From Trachythela sp. YZ-2020 (Eukaryota; Cnidaria; Anthozoa; Malacalcyonacea; Clavulariidae), in contig JADLSH010000358.1 of the NCBI GenBank assembly GCA_016169945.1, positions 2,637,001 through 2,701,000 on the forward strand: a stretch of 64,000 bases of DNA, read 5' to 3'. The notes below the pieces were generated by a model. It was given only the letters and a program-made list of their open reading frames with translations. It did no database searches and was not told the DNA's origin. Shown here in pieces: positions 44,301 to 54,345 of the stretch. Position numbers and translations under genes: made by a program. Within the stretch, counting starts at the first letter, position 1, and the number at the start of each line of letters is the position of its first letter.

Positions 44301-44720
44301 TTAAGAAGAACAAAATCTCGACTAAATATGATGTATAAACTGAGCCACAAGATAGTAAATTTTGATACAAATGAACACCTTGTGCTCAATGGCGAAAAAC
44401 GGACACGTGGCAGCCATGATTTTAAATATCTTTTACCTAAAATTAAGAAAGACGTTTTTAAATATTCTTTTTTCCCACGAACAATTAAAGATTGGAATTC
44501 TTTACCCAGTATTTTAGTCAATACGAACTCATATGAGTCTTTTAAATTAGAACTTGAGGATTTTTATTCTAAGGCAATGTAGCTAGTAGCTAAAGTATAT
44601 ATACCTTTTTTACCATATTTTAAACTTATATCCTCTTGTAATTAAATTTATTTAGTACAGTTGGTGTGATACCTTAAACGGTTTTTACCGACTTAATATA
44701 TGTAGATGTAGATGAAGAAA
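41330..44720 (+). mobile_element. Nearly full-length CR1-like LINE in the transposase gene
   Basis: Inserted in exon 3 of the P-like transposase. The left edge holds a doubled sequence (GAGTACTGTTGCTTGGTGGTGATATCGAATTAAA at 41343-41376 and 41402-41435). One long ORF (41391-44582) is followed by a short 3' UTR and a GTAGAT-repeat tail (44700-44715). Host coding resumes at about 44716 with GAAAGTGGAGTTGATGATG. The intact ORF marks it as among the youngest insertions here. Confidence 0.8.
41391..44582 (+). CDS. LINE polyprotein: 2A-like motif, PHD finger, endonuclease, RT
   Basis: A 1063-codon uninterrupted frame. Near the N-terminus is LLLGGDIELNPGD, a 2A-like ribosome-skipping motif except that the final Pro is Asp. 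Residues about 19-70 form a PHD finger (CDLC, CEQC, HAKCC, CPRC). An AP-type endonuclease follows at about 129-350: LLINCQS, NESWLH, LAGDFNAPNINW and GISDHDIV hold the expected Asn, Glu, Asp and His. The reverse transcriptase at about 570-860 has NYRPISLT, VLDFTKAFDKV, SGVPQGTVLAPLLF and FADDALLYG; all catalytic Asp are present. The C-terminal region has RPKLEYASAAWDPY. The frame opens on TTG with no ATG before codon about 250, so the original start lies in a lost or altered 5' end. Domain order fits CR1-group ORF2. Confidence 0.9.
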   Translation: MTSRVLLLGGDIELNPGDKCDLCSKTVKSNQRRIQCEQCDSWYHAKCCEVPKKLYNDLANSPCIWLCPRCTLPNFTDSFFEDPLDTILSTNSFDSLQDLDEQDREQNSSSSPLPQARQSWKPTKRRTELKCLLINCQSIKNKIPDFAAVVEEHKPDIIFGNESWLHPEILNSEVFPENYNVFRKDRKSDNHGGVFQAISKDIIVTERNDLDAECEIIWTQCQLKGRKAKSILLGSYYRPHVSDGNSLHELQASLLKMGNSINSNNVVLAGDFNAPNINWVNKEINGNVATSEKLLDILDEHELNQVVHEPTRRQGNSQSLLDLVLTNSSESIHKVKVVPGISDHDIVSFNLKIHCQRKRPIKRKIFIRKRADHDKIKHELNTFSEHYANSLKDEPIDVKWDEFETTVKHIMNTCIPNKQTSSRYNLPWFNRPLRRLSRAKQRAYNKAKKSGKDSDWSKFRNMKKSMHNQLKSARDIYISDYLGDAIKENPKRFWSFIKQLNQDDPGVADLEVNNEIIHEAQNKSEVLNNYFSSVYTNENLNDIPDVGENPTPEINPLIITVQGVLKQLSSLKPNKAGGPDEIPAWFLKEYCTEIAPVLTNIFQSSIESGIVPNKWKKANVCAIWKKGKKSDPTNYRPISLTCISSKLLEHIIHSHMMKHFESYGVLNDSQHGFRAKRSTETQLILTIHDIASSIQQNQSIHAIVLDFTKAFDKVPHHRLLKKLEYYGIRGSLLSWFTSFLLERQQTVICEDRSSTPASVSSGVPQGTVLAPLLFLLYINDLPDRIESKVRLFADDALLYGVISNDADGDQIQNDLFCLEKWQTIWQMNFNPSKCKVICFSTKRDPPKKTYKLCGAILEEVQSIPYLGLTLDRKLKWSSHVQNITTKANRTLGLMRRNFWNCPREMKEITYKAIVRPKLEYASAAWDPYLKKDIEKVEKVQRKAARFCTGNYKQTASVTDMIKELDWDTLELRRTKSRLNMMYKLSHKIVNFDTNEHLVLNGEKRTRGSHDFKYLLPKIKKDVFKYSFFPRTIKDWNSLPSILVNTNSYESFKLELEDFYSKAM

Positions 44721-45251
44721 GTGGAGTTGATGATGTTCTGGCAACCGCGAAGTTCTGCATGATGATAAATGATTTCTTTGACTGTACAAATGTGAGGTCA
44801 AAGACGGAACATGTCAGTAAAATAAATCATTTGATCAAACCATACACCTCCCAAGATGACGAGCGATTCACCTGGTTGAAGGATGTTTTATTGGAGTACC
44901 TCAACATTTGTAAAGACTCGACTACCGCAAGGGGAGTATTCCAGCACCGACAGAGGGAAAATGTTTATTTCCACCCAGACCTATGAGGGTTTCAAAATCT
45001 CGGTCTACTCCCACATCGAGGCAATTAAATTCCTCCTTCCTCAGGGCTTTCAATATGTCCTGAGTGAGCGATTTATGCAGGATGTGGTTGAAGGTTACTT
45101 TGGGCACCAAAGAGCGAAAGGCGGACGGTCAGACAACCCCACAGCTCAACAGTTTGGATACAACGCCCTAACCATTGCAGCACAAAGGGATATTGCCCCA
45201 GTGGTAAGAGGCAATGTTGGTGGTCGTTATACTAAAGAGAAATGGTACATA

Positions 45252-45450
45252 GTCAGTGGTGAACCGGTGCATAAAAGAAAGAAACAGAAGTAAACTATCT
45301 ATTAATAGATAGAGACGGTTTATATGTGTACTAGTATGAATATCTTTAAAGTCAGTGGTGAACCGGTGCATAAAAGAAAGAAACAGAAGTAAACTATATA
45401 TTAATAGATAGAGACGGTTTATATGACTGTGTACTAGTATGAATATCTTT
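45252..45450. repeat. 99 bp tandem duplication over the transposase stop codon
   Basis: GTCAGTGGTGAACCGGTGCA at 45252 recurs at 45351 and the copies stay alike to about 45450. Each holds the basic C-terminal end KRKKQK and its TAA, so the duplication does not lengthen the protein. Confidence 0.9.
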
Positions 45451-46294
45451 AAAAATAAATGTTGGTATGAGCTTTCTTCTGTGTGACTGAACCCTGAATT
45501 TATTCATGAGAATAAATTAAGAAAGCTCAGAACAATTTGAATAAGCATGCATCTATACATCTTTTACTTGTCAAAGAGAAGAGTCTTGCACATTTTGCAT
45601 TAGACTGTGTAAAATCATCTGGCATTAGACTGTGTAAAAAAATAAAGTAGGTTGCAGTTTAATGAGTTAACAAGACATTTGTTAACTCATAAATAGGGCA
45701 CATTGTGCCTTAATGGATTGACAAGTGATAATAGTTTGCCACATCAAATGCACGTTTTAGTTCACTGATGTAAACAGTGTTATATGTGAGGTTGACTGGC
45801 TAGGATATGTAATATATCACTAAATAACACCTGTAGTAATACAGAACTATATCTGGATCTGTAACTATTTGTAACATCATGGCAGCCATTAACCATGCTT
45901 AGCCACTACACCAGAATATTTTCTTATAATGAAAACATTTAACATGGCTGCAGTAGTAATTGGATGCATATAGACAGTAATATATGAACATGCAGAAATA
46001 CCAAAAAAAATTTGCAGGCTAGCAAACAATAATCTTTATTAAAACATACAATATTTTCCTAATGAAAGTTGCAGTAGTCAATATATTTACAACTATATAA
46101 TATGTGTCTTGAAATGAACACACAAGCCTATAAAAGATAAAAAAAACCTTGTCTAAACGTTTCCACAAGCTAAGGCGTGGTTAGTTCATTTCAAGACAGA
46201 GGTTATATTCTACACCATAGCTGACACTGAAACCCAAAGACAAAGATATTTACAACTATAATTATACAACTATAAATATTTACCCTATATACAT
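45451..46294. other. Spacer between convergent transposon genes
   Basis: Non-coding, AT-rich, with short repeats (GCATTAGACTGTGTAAAA twice near 45600-45640 and GTTAACTCAT inverted at 45665-45690). Confidence 0.45.
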
Positions 46295-47235
46295 TCATTT
46301 TTCTTCCGAACTTTGTTTCATGTCCTTTCTAAGTGCCCTTTTTCTCACTTCCTTTTCTTTGATCTTATATTTTGTAACATAGTCTTTAGCATAGGAAAAA
46401 GATCTCACTTTCAAGTAAAGTTTGACAACATTTTCCAAACATAATTTTGGAGTCGAACTAGTAGAAGTGATCCCAGAAGCTACTACAATGTTATCCCACA
46501 ATGACTTAACTTTGGGTGACTCTAGAGTTAAAAAGGATATGTTCTCAGTTGGTATGTTTCGTAGAACCACTTTTGACTTGGCTACTTCAGTTCTAAAACA
46601 GACTTCAGCTTCTTCTAAGATAGCCACCAAATCATCACATGGTGTGACCAGGCCATCTCTCGACTCATTTGAACACTTCATATTCTGCAGTAACTCTTGC
46701 AGTTCTTTGTTCTCTGGGCTAGATTTCCCCTTGTTCTTCTTAAATAATTTTAAGACAACATACCCACCTTGTACGAAAGAGGCCCACGTTCAGCTGGATT
46801 AATTTTCATAGCTTGCGCAGCAACGGGAGTAGATTCACTCTTATCTCTTATTTGGCTAACATTGTAAAAGCCAACCAAATGATCTGGAATATGAATCATT
46901 ATCAAGTTCGTTACCCTGAAGTCTGCACAGTTCAAAAGTTCACACGATCTCGGTATGAACCCATAGAAATTCTCGAGAAGTTTGTCCTGATTTTTCTTCG
47001 TATAAAATTTTTGGTACAGTGGCAATATAGCGTTGAACAAAGCCTCACTAGCTCGCCGTCTTTAAGCTCGTATTTATTTCTTCGCCGTATATGTTCTCCT
47101 TTATGATATTGGCTTTGAACGAACCTATGAACACATCGCATCACGTGACATTTTTTCTCTTTGATCCACGACATCATTTGCCACCTTCTTTGATGTTTTG
47201 CCGCTAGCCTAACCATCTTCATCTATTAACTGTGC
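46295..47235 (-). pseudogene. Separate gene for the C-terminal domain of a P-like transposase
   Basis: Convergent to the transposase core. Reading right to left: a basic leader (to 46990), EALFNAILPLYQKFYTKK, DFRVTNLIMIHIPDHLVGFY, then ERGPLSYK and, after a one-base shift at about 46775, GGYVVLKLFKKNK, followed by ESRDGLVTPCDDLVAILEEA, CFRTEVAKS, KLCLENVVKLYLKVRSFSYA and RKRALRKDMK. The same succession (SYIAGYV, RGGLFKPTESV, ETERCFQ, CYSKVRLHH, NKLRKKLSKL) is the C-terminal end of the P-like transposase at 59722-60213, where it is on the same strand as the core. So this looks like the missing C-terminal part of the 38.6-45.3 kb transposase, encoded in the opposite direction. It has frameshifts near 46775 and 47040. 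Confidence 0.65.
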
Positions 47236-47981
47236 TTCAATACTCATTATCCTAGCTGTCTATTGAATGTTGGTGATGCACAACTCTTCCTTAATGGTTC
47301 CATGAAATATATTTAACCTACAGTTCAGTATTAAATTTCTTTAAATAAATATCAAACAGGATTTACATACATCATGGTGCACATATTTATGCGTGATACC
47401 TGAAATATCACAAATTTCATACAAAAACCATGCCATGTAAAAACAACATGCCATAACATAAACGTAATTTTTTAGATATCGGCATGATTATGGATTACAA
47501 TCAATATCCAGTAACTCAAACTCTAGCCTGGCGCATTATGATAACAGATGATCATTATTATAGTCGATTAAATTGTAACAAATATAGTACGTATTAAAAT
47601 TAGATTTTTGTCAGAGTAAAGTTGTCTTCAAATATCTGGTAGGCACATTATAAACATTTATTAATATAGTTATTCGGATCCTTTGATCAGATCTGATCCG
47701 TAAATATATAGAGCATAATTATACAATGCAATATTTCAAGACCAAAATACAATCTTGAAATTTCAATTCAATACCTGGATTTATCGGTATCAGGTCTTGC
47801 GTCGAATACGAAAACCGACCGAGAACAATAGAAATTTAGTGATGTATGTATATTAATTAATCGCAACTGCAATGACACAAATCTTCCACAAGGACTGTCG
47901 CCCTTGTTGTATGTAAAATTATTTTGTGTCTTATAAAACTATATATTAATTGAAATCAACTGGATTAAAATTATATTTCAG
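47236..47981 (+). other. Right flank of the P-like element and RTK-gene intron
   Basis: AT-rich, no gene. A terminal repeat matching the left side (38.0-38.58 kb) was not found by eye. It ends with TTATATTTCAG before the kinase exon. Confidence 0.4.
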
Positions 47982-48161
47982 AATCAGTGCCAGCGAGCAT
48001 TTCTTACGTTGTTGTATTAGAAGACTGGGAGATCCCGCCGAACAACCTAAAGGTGCTGGACAAAATGTTAGGAGCTGGTCAGTTTGGAATTGTTAAAAAA
48101 GGTTTATTTACACCTCCAGGAACTTGCGATCCGGAGGAGGTTGCTGTGAAAATGTTGAAAG
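47982..48161 (+). CDS. RTK-like gene, kinase N-lobe exon
   Basis: A 180 nt exon between TTATATTTCAG and GTATGT, phase 1 at both ends. It encodes SVPASISYVVVLEDWEIPPN, then NLKVLDKMLGAGQFGIVKKG with the glycine-rich loop GAGQFG and Val, and ends EEVAVKMLK with the ATP-binding Lys. The W-E-x-P before the loop and the VAVKMLK are typical of receptor tyrosine kinases of the FGFR/VEGFR/PDGFR/Ret kind. Joined to 36826 it reads on in frame (NT-E-SVPA). The rest of the kinase (helix C, HRD, DFG) is not in the window, so the next intron must exceed 15.8 kb or the gene is truncated. Confidence 0.85.
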
Positions 48162-49470
48162 GTATGTACATATGATGGCATAGAATATAGATAACAAGGA
48201 CAAGTCCCTCCTATCCCCCCCCCCCCCCTCCCGACAGTAAACTATTTTGGCCTACCGTCTGAAGGTCCCTTTTGTCCAAAATATAAGCAAGCTCAGAGAT
48301 CCCAAGGACAGTGCTAATTTTAAAATTTTCAAGCCTTTCAAGAATGCATTGCCATTGCGTTATTGAAAGAGCTATGATTTTTCACTTTCTATAAATAGCA
48401 ATGATATTCGTTTACTTTTAGCCATATTGCACGCACATTTTTATATCAGAAACTATAATATACTTCCAGTGCGGACTAATTTTCACAAAATTTGTATTTT
48501 CAAAATTGACATGGCAATATTAACTTACACTTAAAGTTGAATTGGCGAGTTAATGCGGGATAGACTAGTCACTAGACTAGTCACTTTTATTATATGGATA
48601 TGGGTGTTTTACCGGAAACTAAAACACTCATATTTTCCACATTTCACTAGTGAAATATGAAAAATATATGTAATGCGTGTGTTTCCTCGCGCGACCGTTT
48701 CCTCGCGCGGTTGTCAAATAAAGACTGTTCTTATTGAGTTTCTTTTCATTTTTGTCCATATAATAAAAAGAACATTACACGGCGGCTCGAAGATATGAAT
48801 ATTATTTTCGAGTGGTAAAAACAATATCTTCTTGCCACCGTGTAATATCCTCTATATATATTTTTATTTTACAACGCCTGTCGCTACAATATGTATTGAC
48901 TATAGTCTATAATCTGTATATCATTACTCTCTATAGCTAGTATTGGAAAATAGATAATAAAAATTAGCACGGAATCGCGGATTCAATTTGTTACCGACTA
49001 TTTATAAAAGACGGCAGTTGGGAACTTTTAGTATGTGGAGAATACATCAAATAAGTTTTGATTTCGGCGTACTGACTATCCCTAATCGTGGAGAGTAGTT
49101 TCTATCGCATTCGCTTGAACAAAGGTGTCAAATATTTATATACTGCATAAAAACAGTCGGCTGCCCATTTTACAATTGATATTACATTATTAAAAGCTAC
49201 CCAGCAAACTCCAACGCAACATTTTATACGTCATTCGACATTTGAAGATTTCTGTTTTGTATATTTTGAAATAGATCGCCAACACAAAGTGTCACTTGCG
49301 GCGAATATCGCACCTCGGATATAGTTGTCTTGAGAATAGCCATACACGAAAATGTACAGTATAATAATATTATCTAATATCGTTCAAAACTGCAGTGAGT
49401 GCAGTCCAAATATATATGCGCCAATTTGATATTATTTTTCCCGCACCCTGAACTATGGAATCCCAGGAGG
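48162..49470 (+). other. Downstream intron with MITE and hairpin
   Basis: No gene. 48587-48770 is bounded by TTTTATTATATGGATA and its inverse TATCC/GTCCATATAATAAAA, a MITE-like unit. 48773-48846 is a hairpin with arms ATTACACGGCGGC and TGCCACCGTGTAAT. A C-tract lies at 48218-48230. Confidence 0.5.
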
Positions 49471-49474
49471 CTTA

Positions 49475-49708
49475 CTTGAACTTTATATTTTTGTGTTTGA
49501 ACTTTTTATTTTAGTGTTTGAACATTTTATTTTTGTGTTTGAACATTTTATTTTTGTGTTTGAAATTTTATTTTTGTGTTTGAACTTTTTATTTTTGTGT
49601 TTGAACTTTCTATTTTTGTGTTTAAACTTTTTATTTTTGTGTTTGAACTTTTTATTTTTGTGTTTGAACTTTTTATTTTTACATTTCAACTTTTTATTTT
49701 TGTATTGA
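49475..49708. repeat. Minisatellite, about 11 copies of a 21 bp unit
   Basis: The unit TTTTTATTTTTGTGTTTGAAC is repeated with small changes. It gives open frames on both strands (a Lys/Asn-rich one on the minus strand), which are by-products of the repeat and not genes. Confidence 0.95.
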
Positions 49709-51843
49709 AGTAAAAGTTGAAATTGTTTTTGCACATTTGAAAAAATGCTTTGAAAAATTGAAAACTTTTTCGGTGAGCATAGACCATTATGCTTTGCGGA
49801 TCTTTACAAAATGGCGGTCGGACAACAAGGATTTTATCTTTCGAACGTTTTTGAAGTAAATCAAGTGATCGGTAAGGGCACAGTAAACAATTTCTGCCTT
49901 TAAATAGAGTTGTGTAACCAAGTTAGGTAAATTTATAGTTTTTATGTATCTTTGACAGCCTGATTTCCACGTACAGGCAGTTTAGACTTGAGAATGACCA
50001 GGAGTAAGGCTTCATTTTCATATGCTTTGACCAAAAACAAACCAGTTTACCTGCCAATCTCTTGTTATTTATGGTGATGTAGTTCTGTTGGCTATTGACT
50101 TTGTTTGGTTATAATTTTTCATTTTTGGTTGTTACTACTTGAGTACTTGTGTTTATCCTCATATTCATTTATTGTTAAGATAATCTTTATAACTAGGCCT
50201 TGGGTTTTAGTTGATGTGTGTATGTAATTTTAAAGTAGCAATATATCATTAATGTATTTTCCAAACAATGAGCTTCAAAGAAAAGTTACAACATTTATGA
50301 AAAATTATTTATATATATGTTTATAGGACTAATTTTATATTAAAATTCAAGAATTTTAGTCCAAATGGGATTTGTTTTCAATAGTTTTGCACCCAATTCC
50401 CAAGGGTGGAAAAATGTAATTTTGACCGGTAATTTCTATTTGATTCGTATTTGGTCATTTCCCCTTAAAAAAAGGTCTCATTGGACAGCTAAAAGCCTGA
50501 TTTTTGTTGCTGAGTAAAAATGTTATCGATAAACTCAACATCAAACGCATACAGACATGCTAAAGTGTGATATACTCTGTATATACAGCAAGCACTATAT
50601 TTCATTACTGTAAAAATGTGGGGTAGATCCAGCCGGATATGGTTGGGAGAAGGGGCATAGGTAAGGAGAGGGCCTTGCTCGTGAGGCATGACATGCCCTT
50701 TGACTGAGTTAAGGTGAAATATTGTTGAGAGAGCTTCAAGAGTGTTCTAGAGAAACAGGCTCTGTTATGGTTTAAAGGCTAAGCTCGTGCTAGGGGTGGG
50801 CAATCTTGGATTTTTAGCCCAAAAGAAAAAAAAAGTTGCTTAAATGGATAAAGAGACTATACAAAGGCACAAATAAAAAAGAAATTGGCACAACCCTCCC
50901 TTTTACCCTTATTGGACAATGTAAAGGAGCCCCCACTGTAGACCTCTGCAACACCAACACACACTTAGTTAACATCTCCCACCAAATAAATCTTCTCAGC
51001 CTTTAAGATTAAGTTATAGTTATCATATTGGTTGTCCTTGCAAGAATATGTCCAAACCACTCATTTATTCTGTAGCCAGTGAAGATGAGTGGAGGCAGTA
51101 TCTGTGGGTGATATACTAACAACTTAGATCTGCATTAGTGCATTCGCCAATCCAATAGCCATTTTTGTGACTTTGGGTTTATTTATCTATTTAAGAAACC
51201 TTACAGGCTTACAATAAAATATTCCACTAGCACCAGATAAGCCCTTGGTCCCTGGCTCCCTGCGGCATCTGCTGAAGTACACGCTGTCACTAAACTTTCT
51301 TCTATAGAGCCTTTTAGGTCATTTACACATGCTTGGCATGTATAGTGTTAGCTAGACAGAATTGCCAAAAAATAGAAATGCGAGGGCGTTAGTGAAGCCT
51401 GGCGTACGATTAGTCGTAAGCATATAGTTACTTGTTCCACACACTGCAACCATTTTTCCACGTGTGCCAGAAATTATGCAGCATGTTGAAAATCTGTCTT
51501 ACAGGCCACGAGTAACAAAAAACTGTCCACCTTGTGGTTTTCCACATTCGGAATAAGTAACGAATTACAATTTGCTAAGCAAATAGCTCTAGTGTGCACC
51601 TAGTTCGGGAATGGGTGTTTAATACAAAAAAGTTATGCTAATTTGGCCACCGTGTACATTATTACAATTACGCTTACTTTTTTTCCTAATATATATGATT
51701 TCAATTCTTAACTGATACTTCACAAACTCATTAATAATTCATAAGCTTTTCGGCAAATCATGTCAGCCATAATAGTCATGTGAAGTGGCTTTATACCTGA
51801 TAAAACTCACTTCATTAGTATATTCTTTATATAAAAGCTCATC
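49709..51843. other. No supported gene
   Basis: AT-rich. A short start-like segment, ATGGCGGTCGGACAACAAGG at 49811, runs open for about 20 codons to a GTAAGG, and might be a first exon, but nothing downstream supports it. 50620-50700 (GGGGTAGATCCAGCCGGATATGG) resembles the hAT-like sequence at 32720. Confidence 0.35.
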
Positions 51844-52539
51844 CTAATGAGCCAATTGCGGAATTGCAAAGCATCATGGTAGTTTAGTTACACAGCAGAA
51901 TTTTTCAACATGGCGATTGTATTTTTCGAACGAGGGAAGGTGCTAAACACATGGGAATTGAAAGAAAAGTTTTATCATTTTCACTTCGATTAAAGTTTAT
52001 ATGAAATCTGTACGGCTTGTTTTATATTTCTACTTTGTCTTGGGTTTCTACGAGCGAGTGTGGTTGAAATATTCAACATCACGTACAGAGTCACTGAAGC
52101 GGGGAAGGAGTTGTCAGACACAAATTTTGGAATAGTTCACAATATAAAGCTGAGTACTGCATTAAATTATTTTCAGGATAAGGAACACGTTGTGACTCAT
52201 TGTTTGCCTGAAAATTTCGGCGATCGATTTAATTCTAGCGACTTGAGAGTCAAAAATGTTTGCACACTTGACCGTCCCGAAACAACACGTTTGATCAAAC
52301 GTTCTTCTCACAAACCAAAACATTGAGGTTGTTTGGCAGGAAAAATAAAAACAGTTGCTGTTTGAAATACCGAGCTTTCACATTTCAAAGGTTTTCGCTG
52401 TTACAAAAAAGGTTTAAAAAAAGTGCTATTCACTGCTGTTCAACTGTCTTACTGGAGTTTTTTAACCACAACATACTTGCTTGTTTCGAGTATATTTTGG
52501 AAAGTTTCGAGCCATTTGATTTACGGTCTGTTTTTATAA

Positions 52540-52865
52540 ATATGGCAAGTGACATGGAAAAAGTGCCTAAAGGTAAAAAGTGCGGGGAAGCGACCTGTTG
52601 TGTGCCACTTTGTCGAAGCAACAGTGTAAAAATTCCGGAATTATCCTTCCATAAATTTCCTCTGGATTCGAGCTTAAATTAAAGGAAATATGGCTAAATT
52701 TATTGGGAATACAAAGACAACCTTTAAAAGCCACAAAGTGTGTTCCAAAGAAATCCTTTGGTGCATTGCCAACTGTCCTTAAAATATCATGCAGACAAAC
52801 TGTAAACAGTACCCAAGGCAGGGAACATATTTTAGACAATGACACCACTGAAACAACCCAGTCTT
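52540..52865 (+). pseudogene. THAP segment in the left arm
   Basis: Starts MASDMEKVPKGKKCGEATCC with CCVPLCRSN (first Cys pair) and SFHKFPLDSS, then a stop (52680). The distal CxxH block is destroyed because TTACACTTTCCTGGTGG, present in the right arm, is deleted here (about 52746). Remainder reads SFGALPTVLKI-like in another frame. Confidence 0.6.
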
Positions 52866-52904
52866 AACAACAAACAACTGGCGGCATAGAGGCACAAGAG
52901 TCAA

Positions 52905-53358
52905 TCAATGAAAAATTAATAACTGAATATGCAGCTTTAAAAAGAAAATATGACGAGTTATCATCTAAATACAAACAGTGTGTACTGCGAATAGAGCATG
53001 TACTTGCCAGTGACACAAATTTTAAATTCTACACAGGTTTTCAATATTATGGAACATTTAAAGTTTTCTTTGACTTTCTGCAACCGGCATGTAATTTCTT
53101 AACTTATGCTGGTTCAAGTAACAATGTAGAATATTCAGCAGAATCGAGAAAAAAGGTGGGGCGAAAAAGATCAATGTTGCCAGAGCAGGAGTTGTTTATG
53201 ATTCTGGTTCGCTTACGTTGTGGTCTTATGGGGGTGGACATTGCTCACCGATTTGGCATTTCAGAAGCACACGTATCCCGTATTTGGGCTACTTGGTTAG
53301 AGTTTCTCTATCACAAGTTAAGAGCCCTACCCATTTGGGCAACAAACTATGCCACAGC
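52905..53358 (+). pseudogene. Partial IS4EU transposase between the arms
   Basis: Reads KYDELSSKYKQCVLRIEHVL (coiled coil), FYTGFQYYGTFKVFFDFLQP, then from 53156 GRKRSMLPEQELFMILVRLR, GLMGVDIAHRFGISEAHVSR and IWATWLEFLYHKL. It is collinear with the helix-turn-helix region of the transposase at 22355-22160. It stops at NYATA before the DDE core, which is missing. Confidence 0.75.
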
Positions 53359-53915
53359 ATAATGCTTCAAAAACAGCATTCAATGATGCAAACCTATTTG
53401 CAATTCAAAGGTACAATACTGAAATAAGAGAATCTATACTGGAACAAATTACTGTTCCTAACTTTACAGAAGTGTGTAAACATTTACCTTCACTGGAGTA
53501 TACACCATATACTGAAAACATTATTTTTACAACCAAAGAATAAATGGTTGACATTGAATGCAATACAAGAGGTCAGTCACAGAGCAAACTTTGGTTTCAT
53601 GAACGACGAGGTCGTTTAACTGCCTCATATTTCGGTACAGTAATGAAACGAAGAGAAAATGTTTTCCCCACATCACTACTTAGCAAAATCCTATTGCCAG
53701 CAAGTAATGTTAGAAAGCCCCCAGAAGCATGTCAGTGGGCCATCAGTAATGAGCAGACTGCCATTGAAAAATATTTGGAGCAAAAGAATTTCGATGAACT
53801 GATAATGACTGCATGTATTCAGTGTGGGTTAATTATTAACACAGAAGCTCCATGGCTTGGTGCAAGTCCAAACTGCTTGTTATATGATTCTGCAGAGCCA
53901 ACATTATTTAGATGA
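53359..53915 (+). pseudogene. Partial YqaJ-type nuclease joined behind the transposase
   Basis: FAIQRYNTEIRESILEQITV, then (after a stop at 53540) QSQSKLWFHERRGRLTASYF and GTVMKRR, WAISNEQTAIEKYLEQ, CGLIINTEAPWLGASPNCLL, stop at 53915. This is the N-terminal half of a YqaJ domain; SPDG has become SPNC, and the EIK block is lost at the junction with the right arm. In the intact layout (19.4-23.3 kb) this gene is convergent with the transposase; here both are on the + strand. Confidence 0.75.
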
Positions 53916-53922
53916 TAACTCG

Positions 53923-54345
53923 TCATATTTTTAAAGCTGCATGTTCAGTTATTAATTTTTCATTGGTTGACTCTTGTGCCTCTATGCTGCCAGTTGTTCG
54001 TTGTTCAGACTGGGTTGTTTCAATAGTGTCATTGTCTAAAATATGTTCCCTGCCTTGGGTACTGTTTACAGTTTGTCTGCATGATATTTTAAGGACAGTT
54101 GGCAATGCACCAAAGGATTTCTTTCCACCAGGAAAGTGTAAGGAACACACTTTGTGGCTTTTAAAGGTTGTCTTTGTATTCCCAATAAATTTAGCCATAT
54201 TTCCTTTAATTTAAGCTCGAATCCAGAGGAAATTTATGGAAGGATAATTCCGGATTTTTTGCGTACACTGTTGCTTCGACAAAGTGGCACACAACAGGTC
54301 GTTTCCCCGCACTTTTTACCTTTAGGCACTTTTTCCATGTCACTT
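53923..54345 (-). pseudogene. THAP segment in the right arm
   Basis: The mirror of the left-arm segment, read on the minus strand. It keeps KVCSLHFPGGKKSFGALPTV, that is, the CxxH block and the AVPT-like end, in one open frame (54198-53923), and has the first Cys pair (CCVPLC) in another frame near 54285. Confidence 0.6.

Larger units (their letters stand above)
38582..45292 (+). pseudogene. P-element-like transposase core with THAP domain, split by a LINE
   Basis: Exon 1 (38582-38839) is a THAP finger: NCAFFGCATSQKHGLSLFKIP, REEWFQLI, FVCE; the block with the last Cys-xx-His is damaged by a small deletion. Exon 2 (38984-40559) has a coiled coil (about 39740-39850), SASAYRELRDSGALILPS, the first catalytic region VAVVLDEMKIQSNLV (about 40140), IGFIDLGDP, LVRGMCTDLKHVIAYF, and then SPHLIKTARNCLYNSG. 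About 100 residues between the last two, with the second catalytic Asp, are missing. Exon 3 begins at 41279, is cut by a LINE (41330-44720) and resumes as AKFCMMINDFFDC (44745), DDERFTWLKDV and VLSERFMQDVVEGYFGHQRA (45060-45115), stop at 45292. Frameshifts near 39955, 40185 and 44925. It ends where other P transposases continue into the SYIAGYV domain. Confidence 0.85.

Noticed and set aside
49483..49734. Lys/Asn-rich open frame on the minus strand, and the hydrophobic one on +
   Set aside because: Both are direct readings of the 21 bp minisatellite.
49811..49875. ATGGCGGTCGG first-exon-like frame with GTAAGG
   Set aside because: Only about 20 codons and no downstream exon found, so not listed as a gene.
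52060..52326. 88-codon open frame in the left arm, mirrored at 54660-54860
   Set aside because: No domain; present only because the arm is open by chance, and the mirrored copy has diverged without sign of coding constraint.
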